Of a stretch of 64,000 nucleotides of DNA, positions 1-11,300 are shown one piece after another. Position 1 is the stretch's first letter. The number at the start of each line of letters is the position of its first letter. Source of the DNA: Strigamia acuminata (Eukaryota; Arthropoda; Chilopoda; Geophilomorpha; Linotaeniidae); assembly GCA_949358305.1 (NCBI GenBank), contig OX442317.1, forward strand, positions 6,018,186 through 6,082,185, written 5' to 3'. A model generated the notes under the pieces. It searched no databases and was not told where the DNA came from. It saw only the letters and a list, made by a program, of their open reading frames with translations. A program made the position numbers and the translations under genes.

Positions 1-463
1 ATTTAAAAGTCTGAAGAAAAATTGATTGAATTTTGATTGAAATTAGAGCAAATTGGGTGCAATCTGATACGTAATAATTCGAATCTAAATCCATTCAAAA
101 CCCAATTTGAATATATTAAATATATTGAATATATTGAATATATTTGAATATACTATCTGCGGCACCGAATATTAGATAAAAAGCAATTGACTTTAATTTA
201 AGTCGTTTATAGTGCGATTTAATCATTGCAGATTAAAATGTGTCGTAAAATTGACCTTAAGTTTAATAAATCGAGTTTATTTGCAGTCATTGCTTGTTCA
301 GATTGCATTTGTTTTATTTTAGTGGTATTGTAATTATCGCAGCTTCTGGAAACTGAAACAAAATAAAATAAAATAATCAAACCAAATTATTTATCAAAAG
401 TTTTTTAATTCTAACAGCTGCCGTCTAATAAGTGAATCGAAATGAAATTACGTTAATAGTTTC
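1..463 (+). repeat. Truncated third copy (C) of the BCAT 5' region
   Basis: This stretch matches the end of intron 1 of both BCAT copies (about 3660-4046 in copy A; 12345-12475 and 13230-13440 in copy B), starting before the window edge. It stops just before where the polypyrimidine tract and exon 2 would lie, near 463, where the sequence turns into the tetraspanin upstream region. No BCAT exon is present, so it is a non-coding remnant. It shares with copy B a segment near 340-375 (TTCTGGAAACTGAAA) that copy A lacks, and carries a short ATATT-rich expansion near 110-150 of its own. Whether exon 1 lies left of the window is unknown. Confidence 0.8.
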
Positions 464-922
464 AACACAAAACTATCTCGCAAACAACGCCAAATCGTTC
501 GGTAAGACGTGGACAATCTTAACATTCAAAAATCAAAACTTTATTTCAAACTTCTTAAAGACTCCGTCGACGACCACCGACTCGTTCCAAAACGTTATTT
601 TACAAACTATTCCAACAGTTGTAATTAATCGAACAATATTATTTCTGTTACTCAGCAACCTGGTATTGATTTCTGGTTGTTGCTCTTAAATGAGTCTCTG
701 TTGCTACGACACGCAGTGGAGATTGTAGTTTTCTAATTTTGGAATTTTCCACGGAAATAAAACCGTTTTAATTCGTTGAAAAATAATTTTATTTACTAAT
801 AACAATTTTCTGTTTATTTCCTTACAGTTTTGTCGACTACCGAGGTCCTTTCAGCATCGAATTGATTGTATTTTTGTCGAATCTCATCTGTATTGAAAAG
901 AAACTCCCATAAACTCATCAAG
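464..922 (+). promoter_or_regulatory. 5' flank and probable spliced 5' UTR of the tetraspanin gene
   Basis: No protein gene is supported; an 85-codon open frame at 432-689 lacks an ATG and crosses the BCAT-remnant breakpoint. A good acceptor (polypyrimidine tract then TTACAG, ending at 827) is followed by 95 bp leading to the tetraspanin ATG. The 5' UTR is therefore probably spliced, either to an exon within 464-780 or to a trans-spliced leader if the organism uses one. The choice cannot be made from sequence alone. Confidence 0.4.
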
Positions 923-2013
923 ATGGGGTTGGCAGGATGTGGCAAATTCGTAAAATTTACGATGATCTTTGCCAATGTGTTGATTTTTGTAAATATGGAA
1001 TGAATATACGGTAACGATAAATATGTGTGATTAATGTCAATTGTTTTGCAGATTGGTGGTGTTTCGGTCCTCGGCGTTGGTATTTGGACATGCGTGAAGA
1101 AAACGTCGTCTGTAGATATAGTTGGAAGCGATTTGTATTTAGCTGTTGCTTATATAATGATCGTAACTGGATCAATCATTGCACTCATTGCATTTCTTGG
1201 CTGTCTCGGCGCCTGGACGGAAAACAAATGTCTTTTAGTGACGGTGAGAATGAAGATTGCACCATTTTGATTTAATTATCGATTTAAATTGAATAATTTA
1301 AAATTTTTTCTGTAGTATTTCATTATTCTGCTATTGATTTTCATCACATTACTGGTCGCTGGCATTCTCGGCTACGTTTATAAGGAGGAAGTGGGTGGTG
1401 AAGTTAGAAATCAAATATACACGAACATAGTAAAAAACTTTCCGAATAATCCTAAATTGAAGGACGTCTTTAATAAGATGCAAACCGAGGTTTGATTAAT
1501 TGCATTAAATTATTTTTAAAATAGAATTCAACAATTTCTCATGTTTCAGTTGAAGTGTTGCGGAGTCAACAAGCAGGACGAAGGCGCGAAAATAAATAAC
1601 AAAAAAGCGCACAAAGCTTGGGGAAAAAATCCAAAATATGAAAATACAGGCAAACCTAGGGTACCAGAGAGTTGCTGCGACGTGGCAATCAAAGGTCAAA
1701 TGAGCGATTGTGAATTGAGCCCGGATAGACATGCCTTCCAACTTGTAAATATTGAACGAAATTATCAAAACAATTTGTCATTTTTGAAAAAAATAATTTT
1801 AATTTATGCAGGATTGCTACGACGCGATTAAAACGGCCGCGACCGATCACGCGATGGTGGTCGGCGGAGTTGGTGTCGGCATCGCTTGCGTGTTGGTACG
1901 CGTCGACTAAATTCAACTTGTAATTTCGATTTTCGAGTTGTAATTGTGTTTTGTTTATGTTTCAGCTCCTCGGGATAATTTTCTCGTTTATTCTGTGCAT
2001 GACTATTCAGTAG
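923..2013 (+). CDS. Tetraspanin, six exons, 252 aa
   Basis: Exons: 923-988, 1052-1243, 1316-1489, 1550-1744, 1812-1895 and 1966-2013; all introns are phase 0 and 50-82 bp. The protein has four membrane helices: TM1 at about 10-36 (split by intron 1), TM2 about 56-80, TM3 about 87-110 and TM4 in the last 35 residues. The large extracellular loop has the family signature: CCG (C147, C148), PESCC (C186, C187), C198 and DCY (C211), six cysteines able to form three disulfides. Cys6 is a likely palmitoylation site. The tail after TM4 is only a few residues. Tetraspanins organise membrane microdomains by binding integrins, proteases and other tetraspanins. The start was chosen for its context (AAGATGG) and because it begins directly before TM1. 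The CD9/CD63-type subfamily is not resolved. Confidence 0.93.
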
Positions 2014-3244
2014 ACCGCGCAAAAGATTCCAGCTAGGCCTTATATCAGGAGACAAATCCAACTACACTTTGTGATAACAGTGCAAAGCATAATCTTAATT
2101 GAGTGCAATATTTTCTTATTTTCTTTATTAATTAAGTATTCCTTTAGGATTTTTAAATTAATTCGATGATTACAAGGGGGATTTTGTTAATTTATCTGTT
2201 GTATATACGAATTTTGTTAGCAATTGCTGTGGATCAGCTTAGACTTGTGGAAAATGGTAGAGAGAAAAATCGGGTCATCGATCTGTAGACATTTTCATCC
2301 ATTTTCATCCCTAGAATTATTTATAAACATTTGTTTTATACTTAACTTATTGAAATCACTTTTAGCCTCAATTTTTTTTTAAATATATTATTAGGTTCTA
2401 GTATAAATCATTATTCATAGATTTCCGATGTTGTAAACATGTTGTAAATAATGTACAACAGAGAAAAAAAGAAAAAATTGTTAAAAATTCTAGTTAAAAA
2501 TGAGATGAGATATTTATTGTTTCGGGTATTAATTAAAGAAATCCGTAGCTTTTTAGCTGGTAAATTACACTTTTATCGGTATAAAATACAAGTTTATAAG
2601 CACCGCCAACTCGGGCGATCGAAACCCAAACACCCAAACACAAATAATTAATGTTAAAAAAAAAATCAATAAATCAAAACTAAAAATAGCCACCTGAATA
2701 AAATATGTACATAACTGTGGAGAAAATTATTCATCTAAAAATCTAGAAGTGCATCTATTCTTTTCTATTAAAAAAAAAACAAAAAAAAAACAATTTATTC
2801 TCATGTTAAATGGTTGGAGAAAACAAAATAAGCCTAATTCTGCATCACATGTTTATTTATCAAAGTATTAGAGACAATACTGACGATCGGTAGCTCTTGT
2901 TGACTCTTTTTGGGGGCGGAATGTTGAGCAATGTGTTTTGATCCATGGACCTCCATATTTGTTGTTGTGTAATGAAATGTTGATGCGCCCAAAAGAGGCC
3001 ACTTTTATCACGTGTTAATTGCACTTTATTGCTGCATTCAACTCACTACTGCCTTAATGTGGTCAAGTAATTATTTTGCGCACAGGAAATATGTACAAAA
3101 TGACATAAAATATTTTCATGTTCGACTTTTTTCATTATAATAAATAACGTTAGTTACGATGTGTAAGTTTGACAGTAAATACGATTAAACCAACTTGGAT
3201 TTTTTCTTATGAACTTTAATCAACACTTAATTACAATTTCAATG
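2014..3244 (+). other. Tetraspanin 3' UTR and intergenic spacer
   Basis: AT-rich sequence with AATAAA signals at 2668-2673 and 2697-2702, the likely 3' end of the tetraspanin transcript. A 66-codon open frame at 2451-2651 is lysine-rich and lies within this UTR; it has no recognisable feature. From about 2800 to 3244 nothing recognisable is seen before the duplicated BCAT block begins. Confidence 0.5.
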
Positions 3245-6200
3245 AAAATTAACGATGTAATTTAATGCCCCGTTAAGGCATAAATGGTTACGTGGATTTT
3301 GATTTAATAAAATAAAAAAAAAATTAATTACACTTTCACACAATGTTTTTTCACTACGACTACTGCTACCTGTTGTCATTTCCGTGTATTTTTAACCGTT
3401 TCACCAGGCTCCACGTCCAGGTATAGACCAATTAAGCCGGTCACGCTATTTTCATTGCTACCCACCGCAAGAGTCCACTACCATTTCATCAGCACACATG
3501 GCGTGGCGCAATGTTTACGTGAGTATTTTATTCATCGTTTTGGTGGCTTTCTGGCGAGAATTAACAATTCTCAATGATAAATAATCGATGCCGGAAAAAT
3601 CGTATCATTTCTACCGATCAATCTGTATACTAATTATTATTATTTTTTAAATTAACCATATTTAAAAGTCTGAACAAAAATTGATTGAATTTTGATTGAA
3701 ATTAGAGCAAATTGGGTGCAATCTGATACGTAATAATTCGAATCTAAATCCATTCAAACCCAATTTGAAAGGTCAATATGCTATCTGCGGCACCGAGTAT
3801 TAGATAAAAAGCAATTGACTTTAATTTAAGTCGTTTATAGTGCGATTTAATCATTGCAGATTAAAATGTGTCATAAAATTGACCTCAAGTTTAATAACTC
3901 GAGTTTATATATATAACTGCAGTCATTGCTTGTTCAGATTGCATTTGTTTTATTTCCGTGGTATTGTAATTATCAAACAAATATATTTATCATTATTTTC
4001 GTAATTCTAACAGCTGCTGTCTAACAAATGAAATTACGTTAACAGTTTCAATTTATTTTTTTTACAGACAATAATTAAACCATTCATAAAAAGTTATCGA
4101 GTGAATGATGCTTTACTGCGATATGCTTCAACAGGAAACACATTTCGGGTATCAACAAAATTTAACATTTGAAATAAAAATATTGTTTAATTAAATTAAT
4201 TATTTTAATATATTTTTGTTTTAGTTTAGTGATTTACAAATCGAGTTATCAAAAAAGAAAACGGAGACTCCCGATGCGGGCAGTCTGCTATTCGGCCATC
4301 ATTTCACAGATCACATGTTAGAAGTGGAATGGACGTTAAAAAATGGGTGGGGAAAACCAAAAATTACTCCATTTCACAACCTCACGCTTCATCCAGCTGC
4401 TAAAGTCCTTCATTACGCAACCGAGGTAATGTCAATATTAATATTCCCAATTTTTTTAATATCTATTTTTATTTATTTCAGTTGTTCGAAGGCATGAAGG
4501 CGTACAGGACCAAAGAGGATAAGATTGTGCTCTTTCGACCGGATATGAACATTAAACGATTATTAACCACCGCGGAAAGAACTTGTCTTCCTGTACGATT
4601 ACACATTAAACCAAAACTATACATATTTTAAAATTATCATTTTGAATATTTTACAGGCATTTTCAGAAGATGAATTTCTGAAATGTTTAAAAAAGTTGAT
4701 CAGCATCGATGCCGATTGGGTACCAAGATCCGAGAATGCCTCGCTTTACATCAGACCAACTTTTATCGGCACAGAAGTATTTTTCTTTTATTCAAACAAA
4801 TAAAAAAATACATAATTTTATTTTCTATTTTGTTCAGCCTGCACTCGGAGTTACGTCATCTAACGAGGCGTTGTTATACGTCTTACTTGGACCAGTGGGA
4901 CCTTATTTTACAGTCTTGACACCCGTTAGTCTTCTGGCAGATCCAAATTATGTTCGTGCATGGCCGAGAGGATGCGGAGACAAGAAGATGGGAGCGTAAG
5001 TTGATTTATTAAGCGAGCGTTGAAACTTGTATTAATTATTTGTATTTTAAATAGGAATTATGCGCCGACGATTGCGGTTCAACGATGGGCGCAGGATCGC
5101 GGATTCCAGCAAATTCTGTGGCTTTTTGGGCCCGATCATCTATTGACGGAAGTTGGCACGATGAATATTTTCATGTTGTTTGAAAATCCAAAAGGAGGTA
5201 AGGACTTTTTAAATTTATTATTCCAGAATTAATTAAAACGCGCTTTATTTCATAAATACAAATATAGAAAAGGAACTAATAACTCCGCCATTAGACGGGA
5301 TGATTCTACCGGGAGTAATCAGGAAATCGTTACTGGATTTGTGCTATAAAATGGTATTCGATCGAATCCTATTCGTGAAATTGAGTTATAGCGGCGAAAA
5401 TTGCTATTTTAGGAAGGAATCAAAGTGACCGAGAGAAGCATTCCAATGAAGGAAGTTATAAGTTTGCGGAAAAGCAAAAAATTACTCGAAATCTTTGGAT
5501 CTGGCACTGCCTGCGTGGTTTGTCCTGTTGGTAACATTCATTACGAAGGTACGGACTACGACATACCCACATTGGAGCATAAGAATCCGTTCTGTAAACA
5601 ACTACTGACCATGCTGACTGATATCCAGTACGGTCGGGTTAAACATGAATGGTCAGTTAATATCGACTAAAATAATGTTAATTTGATTTTGATCAAATTT
5701 AGGAATTTTTATCGCAATTTTGTTGCTTTTTAATCATGAAAAGTTGAGTGTTGGTTTTAATTGCACGTGTATATAAAGGGTGGGCAAGGAAACAGCATAA
5801 TTATACGGACCGGGCTTGTTATAATGTTGATTTTGTTAAGTTATACCTAGGTAAATACTGTAAATAATGTTTGTTTAAGCATTTGTTTGAGTACAATGTG
5901 CTTATAATTTCTATTTTTTGATGGCTTTTGATTTTAAAATTAAATACCTGTATTTAAGGTTTTATTGCTTTGCACTTTTACAACAGTATACGGTACTTAT
6001 TTCTTGTACTTATATTTGTACTTATATTTTAAATTTATCATGATAGGATTCTTGTTTTTATTGTTTTTATTTTGGGTTTTAATTTAATTCATTTATTTTA
6101 CTAGTCATAAAGTGGTTTTTTGCACTTGCTAATCATGTAATTTTAATTTTGACAGTGTGTACGTAGAAATGTAAAAAATAAGTAATTTGAAGTGTTAATT

Positions 6201-6500
6201 AGTCATTAGAAAAATTCATATTTACAGTGGGCAGTATGGGGGTGTTGGGGTTTTATTTATAAAAATAAATACTAAAAAAATAAAACATTTTTTGTGTCAT
6301 TTTATTTTGTTATTTTTCTTGTTGTTGTTTACAACTGGTCAGTGAAAAACTTGTACAAATTAAAAAACGCATAATAAAATTTAGGTCATATTAGTAAAGT
6401 GGTAATTTAAGTTTAATTACAGACTGTAAAAATAAATAAATCGCAGTTTATTTTCTTCTGGCGAGTAACTAGGTCACGTTGATGTTGACGTTTGTTGACG
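3245..6500 (+). repeat. BCAT duplication block, copy A
   Basis: Near-identical sequence runs here and in 11965-17395 (copy B), including non-coding flanks on both sides of the gene. The left limit is close to the shared word ACGATGTAATTTAATG; the right limit is near TGTTGACGTTTG at about 6490-6500. Copy A is the more compact version: it lacks the transposon insertions of copy B and gives the empty-site sequence for them. Its right edge lies only about 75 bp from the start codon of the downstream secreted-protein gene. Confidence 0.85.
3498..5670 (+). CDS. BCAT: Branched-chain amino acid aminotransferase, copy A, 392 aa
   Basis: Nine exons: 3498-3518, 4068-4148, 4225-4425, 4482-4592, 4657-4776, 4838-4995, 5055-5197, 5268-5353 and 5413-5670. 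It transaminates leucine, isoleucine and valine with 2-oxoglutarate using PLP (fold type IV). Family blocks seen: [59 protein letters not shown] with the expected PLP lysine K228, [23 protein letters not shown]-type MILPGVIR, and [12 protein letters not shown] with the redox CxxC at C341/C344. The last residues, [11 protein letters not shown], also fit. The first 34 residues (MAWRNVY, then [12 protein letters not shown]...) have many basic and no clustered acidic residues, suggesting a mitochondrial presequence. Oddity: the usual GGNYG next to the lysine reads GANYA in both copies. The 7-codon first exon is separated by a 549-bp intron. Confidence 0.95.
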
Positions 6501-6571
6501 TTTGTTGAGTAGTAACATAAGTATTGATTCATTTCATTCATTTCACGGTCCTAGCTCACACTTGTTCCATC
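5671..6571 (+). other. Intergenic: BCAT A 3' end, then upstream region of the repeat-protein gene
   Basis: AT-rich and still inside the duplicated block up to about 6500. A TATA-like stretch directly after an E-box (CACGTGTATATAAAGGG, 5764-5780) is present here but not in copy B, where the matching site reads CACAAATAAAGGG. Poly(A)-type AATAAA words occur near 6265-6290. No open frame of interest is seen. Confidence 0.45.
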
Positions 6572-7946
6572 ATGAAAGTCCTCGTAATACTTCTACTGAC
6601 TTTTGGTAAGTTTGAAGACGTCATTACCCGTCGTAACCACATTGAATCCAAATATTAGACAGAAAGAAACAAGAATAAACCGATAAATGTTGATTTTATT
6701 TCCAGATTTAACTCTTCAAAAAAATGTCGTCTACCACACCGCCTCTGCTTTTGACGACGGTAATTGTTTATTTTTACTTCCGAGTATTTTAACACGTATA
6801 TTTTCTTTTCTTTTATTTCCAGTTGTATCCTCACGTAATGCAGAACAAGGTAATTAGTAATTTTTGTTTTTAATTTACTTTTGGTTACGGTGATTACTCG
6901 GTTTAGTGTCATCGGTTTTGTCCATAAATCCATCGCCCATATCAAGTTGGGGGCAAAGAGTCCAAACCGACAGCTGGAAATCGTCCGACGCCTGGAAATC
7001 ATCCGACGCCTGGAAATTATCCGACGCCTGGAAATCATCCGACGCCTGGAAATCATCCGACACAGTTGTATCCTCACGTAATGCAGAACAAGGTACTTAG
7101 TAATTTTTGATTTTAATTTAATTTTGGTTACGGTGATTACTCGGTTTAGTGTCATCGGTTTTGTCCATAAATCCATCGCCCACATCAAGTTGGGGGCAAA
7201 GAATCCAAACCGACAGCTGGAAATCATCCGACGCCTGGAAATCATCCGACACAGTTGTATCCTCACGTAATGCAGAACAAGGTACTTAGTAATTTTTGAT
7301 TTTAATTTAATTTTGGTTACGGTGATTACTCGGTTTAGTGTCATCGGTTTTGTCCATGAATCCATCGCGCGATGTAAACTCGAGCGCTGATTTTACGTCG
7401 CTCAACCAATCTGGCGATCCGATCTCAAGCACATACCTTGGCAACTCGAGCGCTGATTTTACGTCGCACAACCAATCTGGCGATCCGATCTCAAGCACAT
7501 ACCTTGGCAACTCGAGCGCTGATTTTACGTCGCACAACCAATCTGGCGATCCGATCTCAAGCACATACCTTGGCAACTCGAGCCACGGCATAAACCCATC
7601 GCCCACATCAAGTTGGGGGCAAGGAAACCAAACCGACAGCTTTAAATACGCCTGGAATTCATCCGACACTGGAATAACCAACTCTTCGTCTCGATACGAA
7701 GCAGCTAACAACTCCTCAATTTATTATTCACCAATTGGCAACTTATCCGACACTGGAATAACCAACTCTTCGTCTCGATACGAAGCAACTAACTACTCCT
7801 CAATTTATTATTCACCAAATGGCAACTCATCCGACACTGGAATAACCACCTCTTCGTCTCGATACGAAGCAGCTAACAACTCCTCAATTTATTATTCACC
7901 AATTGGCAACTCATCCGTGAATGTCAATTCATCAGGTCTGGGTTAA
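6572..7946 (+). CDS. Secreted Ser/Asn-rich tandem-repeat protein, 346 aa
   Basis: Exons: 6572-6605, 6706-6759, 6823-6849, 6907-7092, 7150-7281 and 7339-7946. The start MKVLVILLLTFG is a signal peptide. The rest has almost no hydrophobic core and no cysteines, and is built of repeats: a six-residue unit WKSSDA (five in exon 4, two in exon 5), three 22-residue units in exon 6 (7377-7574) and three 28-residue units (7656-7907). The words NSS, NLS, NYS and NQS give many N-glycosylation sequons. All introns are phase 1, so exons 2-5 can be duplicated or skipped without a frameshift. An AATAAA at 8076-8081 fits its 3' end. No known family is recognised; a secreted coat, adhesive or mucin-like glycoprotein is a guess from composition. 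Exon assignment rests on phase and on the repeated exon/intron structure. Confidence 0.72.
6823..7281 (+). repeat. Tandem duplication of exon-intron modules
   Basis: Exon 4 and exon 5 start alike (VSSVLSINPSP...SSWGQR), and each ends by repeating the peptide of exon 3 (VVSSRNAEQ). The introns after exons 3, 4 and 5 (6850-6906, 7093-7149, 7282-7338) are each exactly 57 bp and nearly identical, ending in GATTACTCGGTTTAG. This is recent unequal duplication of a whole exon plus intron. Confidence 0.88.
7377..7907 (+). repeat. In-frame coding minisatellites in exon 6
   Basis: Three 66-bp copies (7377-7442, 7443-7508, 7509-7574) encode the 22-residue unit beginning NSSADFTS. Three 84-bp copies (7656-7739, 7740-7823, 7824-7907) encode the 28-residue unit beginning N(S/L)SDTGIT and ending IYYSP(I/N)G. 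Copies differ by only a few bases, so repeat number is probably polymorphic. Confidence 0.9.
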
Positions 7947-8313
7947 ACTTTAACTAATGTATCCCAACCCCACCCAAGAACATATTTTACTAAATTCCCC
8001 AGAGAAAAACTACTAAATTATTTAAATACATTGAATATTTTTAGCAATATTTGTATACACATTACACTTCTTGGAAATAAAAAGTTAAAATTCAAGATAA
8101 AAGCGAGTTGAGTCATCGTTAACTTGGTCAATAATTGAATTAAAATCGCCCGAATGGCGCACAGGTGCATCGATTCATGCTGGCGAGGTGCAATACGCCG
8201 CATATTGATTTCATTGCTAGGCAACCATCCAAAACAATACAGTATTGACCAGTTGGAGAGAAATGGAAAAAATTACATTTCCACTATAAATTATTTAAAA
8301 TTACACGTTCAAA
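7947..8313 (+). other. Intergenic spacer with poly(A) signal
   Basis: The 3' end of the repeat-protein gene (AATAAA at 8076-8081), then the short upstream region of the next gene. A TATAAATTA word at 8285-8293 lies only about 20-30 bp before the next start codon; if it is a TATA box, the 5' UTR would be almost absent. No other gene seen. Confidence 0.45.
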
Positions 8314-11300
8314 ATGAGTCGACACGATCTGAGGATATGCATCATCCTCGTATTTATCACTTCACCAGGTAAGACATTTATAAAACCCATTATTTCATTC
8401 CAAAATAACACAACTACAAACCAAAACCATTCTATCTCAACCAACAGAGACGGTCGGATTAAACACAACCCTACAACCAACACCACTCGTTCCAACTCCT
8501 TATTCGGACATAACACTCGAAGTAAACACTTTCTCTTCATCATTTAATTCAACCGACGAAATCGAGGACACTAAATCAACAATCTCACCTAAAATTGATG
8601 AAATCGAGGACACTAAAACAACAATATCAACCAAAATCAATGAAATCGAGTGGACTAAAACACCAACAACAACCTGGAGCGAAATGATCGACTCATCACT
8701 GCCATTCGACCTCTCTTCGGACTTCCAATTTTCTTCTCCCAGCTCGGAATTTCCGTACTTTACACCGACTCCCAGCTCGGACTTCTTTTACGAAACAACA
8801 AGATTTTCAGACTCCATCTTACTAACGAACCAAATTGATTATTCTAGTTCAATCGCCACGATACAACCATCTCCAACAACCTCGCCATCCCTTTACCACG
8901 TCACTGGGACCTTGCTCATATCGATGGAAGCCACCGTCAACTTCACCGAAACCAAAGAATTAATGGAATCCAACGAACCGTCGGAAGCCCAACTCGATTT
9001 CCGAGTGAGAGGAGTCATATCAAACAATACGTGCGCGTGCACCGGTCAAGAATCCGCCAAAGACCATTGTCCTTGCGACGCTTTGTTGAGTGTTTTGTCA
9101 AACCACGACATGTCGCCGCTGAAATTTTTCTGTCAAACCATTCAAGATCAAGTTGGATCATCATTTCGTACCACTTGTAACGTCACGTACCAAGAGACGG
9201 ACAAAGAGCAACCACGAGTGCCGTTCGCGTGCATTTGCCAAGTCGAGTTCCGTCCTTCTTTTAACCCATCCAAGCTGGACTGCACGTGCAACGACACCGA
9301 CGTTCCCACACCGATTCCGGACCCCACCGACTGCAACTGCCACGAACTAGAAGTGTACACTAACGTCTTCGTGCGCCACAACTGTAGTTGCGAAGAAAAC
9401 GCCATCAACCGAACGATTATTAACGACGGACCGTTCGTAAACGACCACGGGTGTCAGCAGTACGATTTTGCCGATAAAATGGTGCAGGTTTTCGTGAATT
9501 GCAGCAGACGAGTCGTGGAGGAAACGTCGACGACGGTTAGACCTACTCCGGAAGTCACTACCAGTTGTCCTTGCAAGGAAATGAGCTTTGCCGGGGGTGA
9601 GGTCATCGTACGGTACAACTGTACTTGTAAAAACGAACCCGATGGATTTGTGTCCGTGACCGAAACGAGCAGAAGCGACATCGAGAGTTGTAACTGCGTG
9701 GAGTTTAGTTTCTTCGACGGGCAGGTCAAGTTTAGGGTAAATTGCACGTGCGAGACGAAGGTGGACACTTGTACGTGTCAAGGGATTTACGTCGACGGTA
9801 AACACATAGTTGTGTGCTTGAATTGTTCGAGCGACGACTCGCCAACGACCACCACGACGACGACGACGACGACAACGGTTAAGCCTTTTGGGAGGGAAAA
9901 GTGCGAGCCGAAATGCAAAAAGGCGGAGCTGTTTAACGGTCAAATTGCGGTGCATTTTAATTGTTCTTGTCGAGAGAGTACTAAAGTGTTTTACCACGAA
10001 TCCCTTTCCGCCATCGAAGACGCTCGTTTCTCGCAATGTCCGTGCCAGAACGGGATGAGTGAAAACACGAGAAGTTTATTGAAAAGACACGTCGTGTCCG
10101 ACGACAGAAACGAGTCGGTTTTGTTCTGTTCCTGCGAAATGAGGGAGAGAAGACAAACTTCTACTGTTGGAAATGAATTCACCGTCGAGAGTTTGACGTC
10201 GGAACGAGTGGAATTAGTTAGCGAATCGACGGTGAAACCCGCGAACGAGACGAGCACCGAGTCCCTAATTGGTGGGATTCTCGAAAAGTACTGGATCCGA
10301 ACGGTTTTAGACGAAAAACTTGAAAACATAAGCGATAGTAAATTGCAAATGGAAAGAAAATTGGCCGACGCGTATCTGGTGGCATTCCAGCGCCAACGTT
10401 CCATTAATTTGGGACTCCGTGCCAAAAGAGAGGTGAAAAACAATGTGACCGTTACCATATTGCACATTCGGCCTTACGAATCTCGGATATCTCAAACGGA
10501 GATTATTTACGCCGTTAGAAGCGACGGCGATTTGATTCCTGCGAAAAACGCAGTGCGACATTTGAAGTTGTTGGACGTGGAGAAAGAAATGGAGAAAATA
10601 ATGGGAGCGAATGTTGTGTTCACGGAAGGTTAGAAAATCGATTTAAAGTGTTTGAATAAAATGTTTAAAGGGGTTTTCTTTAGAATATAGGAAAACTAAC
10701 GAAGGTTCTGGCGTTTCTTCGTCGTCAAACGCCGCTGTGATTGCTGGTTCGATAGCGATTGCGATTTTAATTGCGATTTGTCTCGTTTGCATTTGTTGTT
10801 ATTACAAAAAGCGCCAACAAAAGTTGTTAAATGAGCAACAAGTGCGTGAATTTATCTTGGAAAACATATTCGTTGTTTTAATTTTAATTTTAATTTATAG
10901 ATCTTTCAAGAATCTGGATTTGTCAGGGAAGATTCTGACCACAAAACTCGAACTTCAGCGCCGTTGATTGCTCCGCCCGTCAGAAGACGAAGTGACGACG
11001 CGCGACCAATCCGGAAGAAGAAAAGCAAGAAAAGCGACTTGGAAGCCGGAATTCCGGATGTTGTTGTTTCAACTCCGTCCGACTCCGGGAGATCGGACGA
11101 ATCGTTAGTCCGAGTGAAAAAAGCTCAAAAGAAGAAGAAAAAGTTGAAGAGGGAGTCGCCACTGCCCTTGGACGTGCACAGGATGCTCGATCATTACCAG
11201 CTACCAGAAGATGTGTTTGATCACGTGGCAACACCACCGACGAAACTTGTACGCAAAAAGTAATAGCCTTGTATATTTGCAATATACTGAAATCCTCAAC

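Noticed and set aside
432-689. 85-codon frame before the tetraspanin
   Set aside because: Starts with GTG inside the BCAT remnant and crosses its breakpoint; no features.
6655-7365. 236-codon minus-strand frame with RRRMIS repeats
   Set aside because: Antisense shadow of the secreted repeat-protein exons 2-5, crossing their introns.
9347-10036. 229-codon minus-strand frame
   Set aside because: Antisense of the cysteine-rich exon, caused by its codon composition; plus-strand reading has signal peptide, cysteine repeats and membrane helix.
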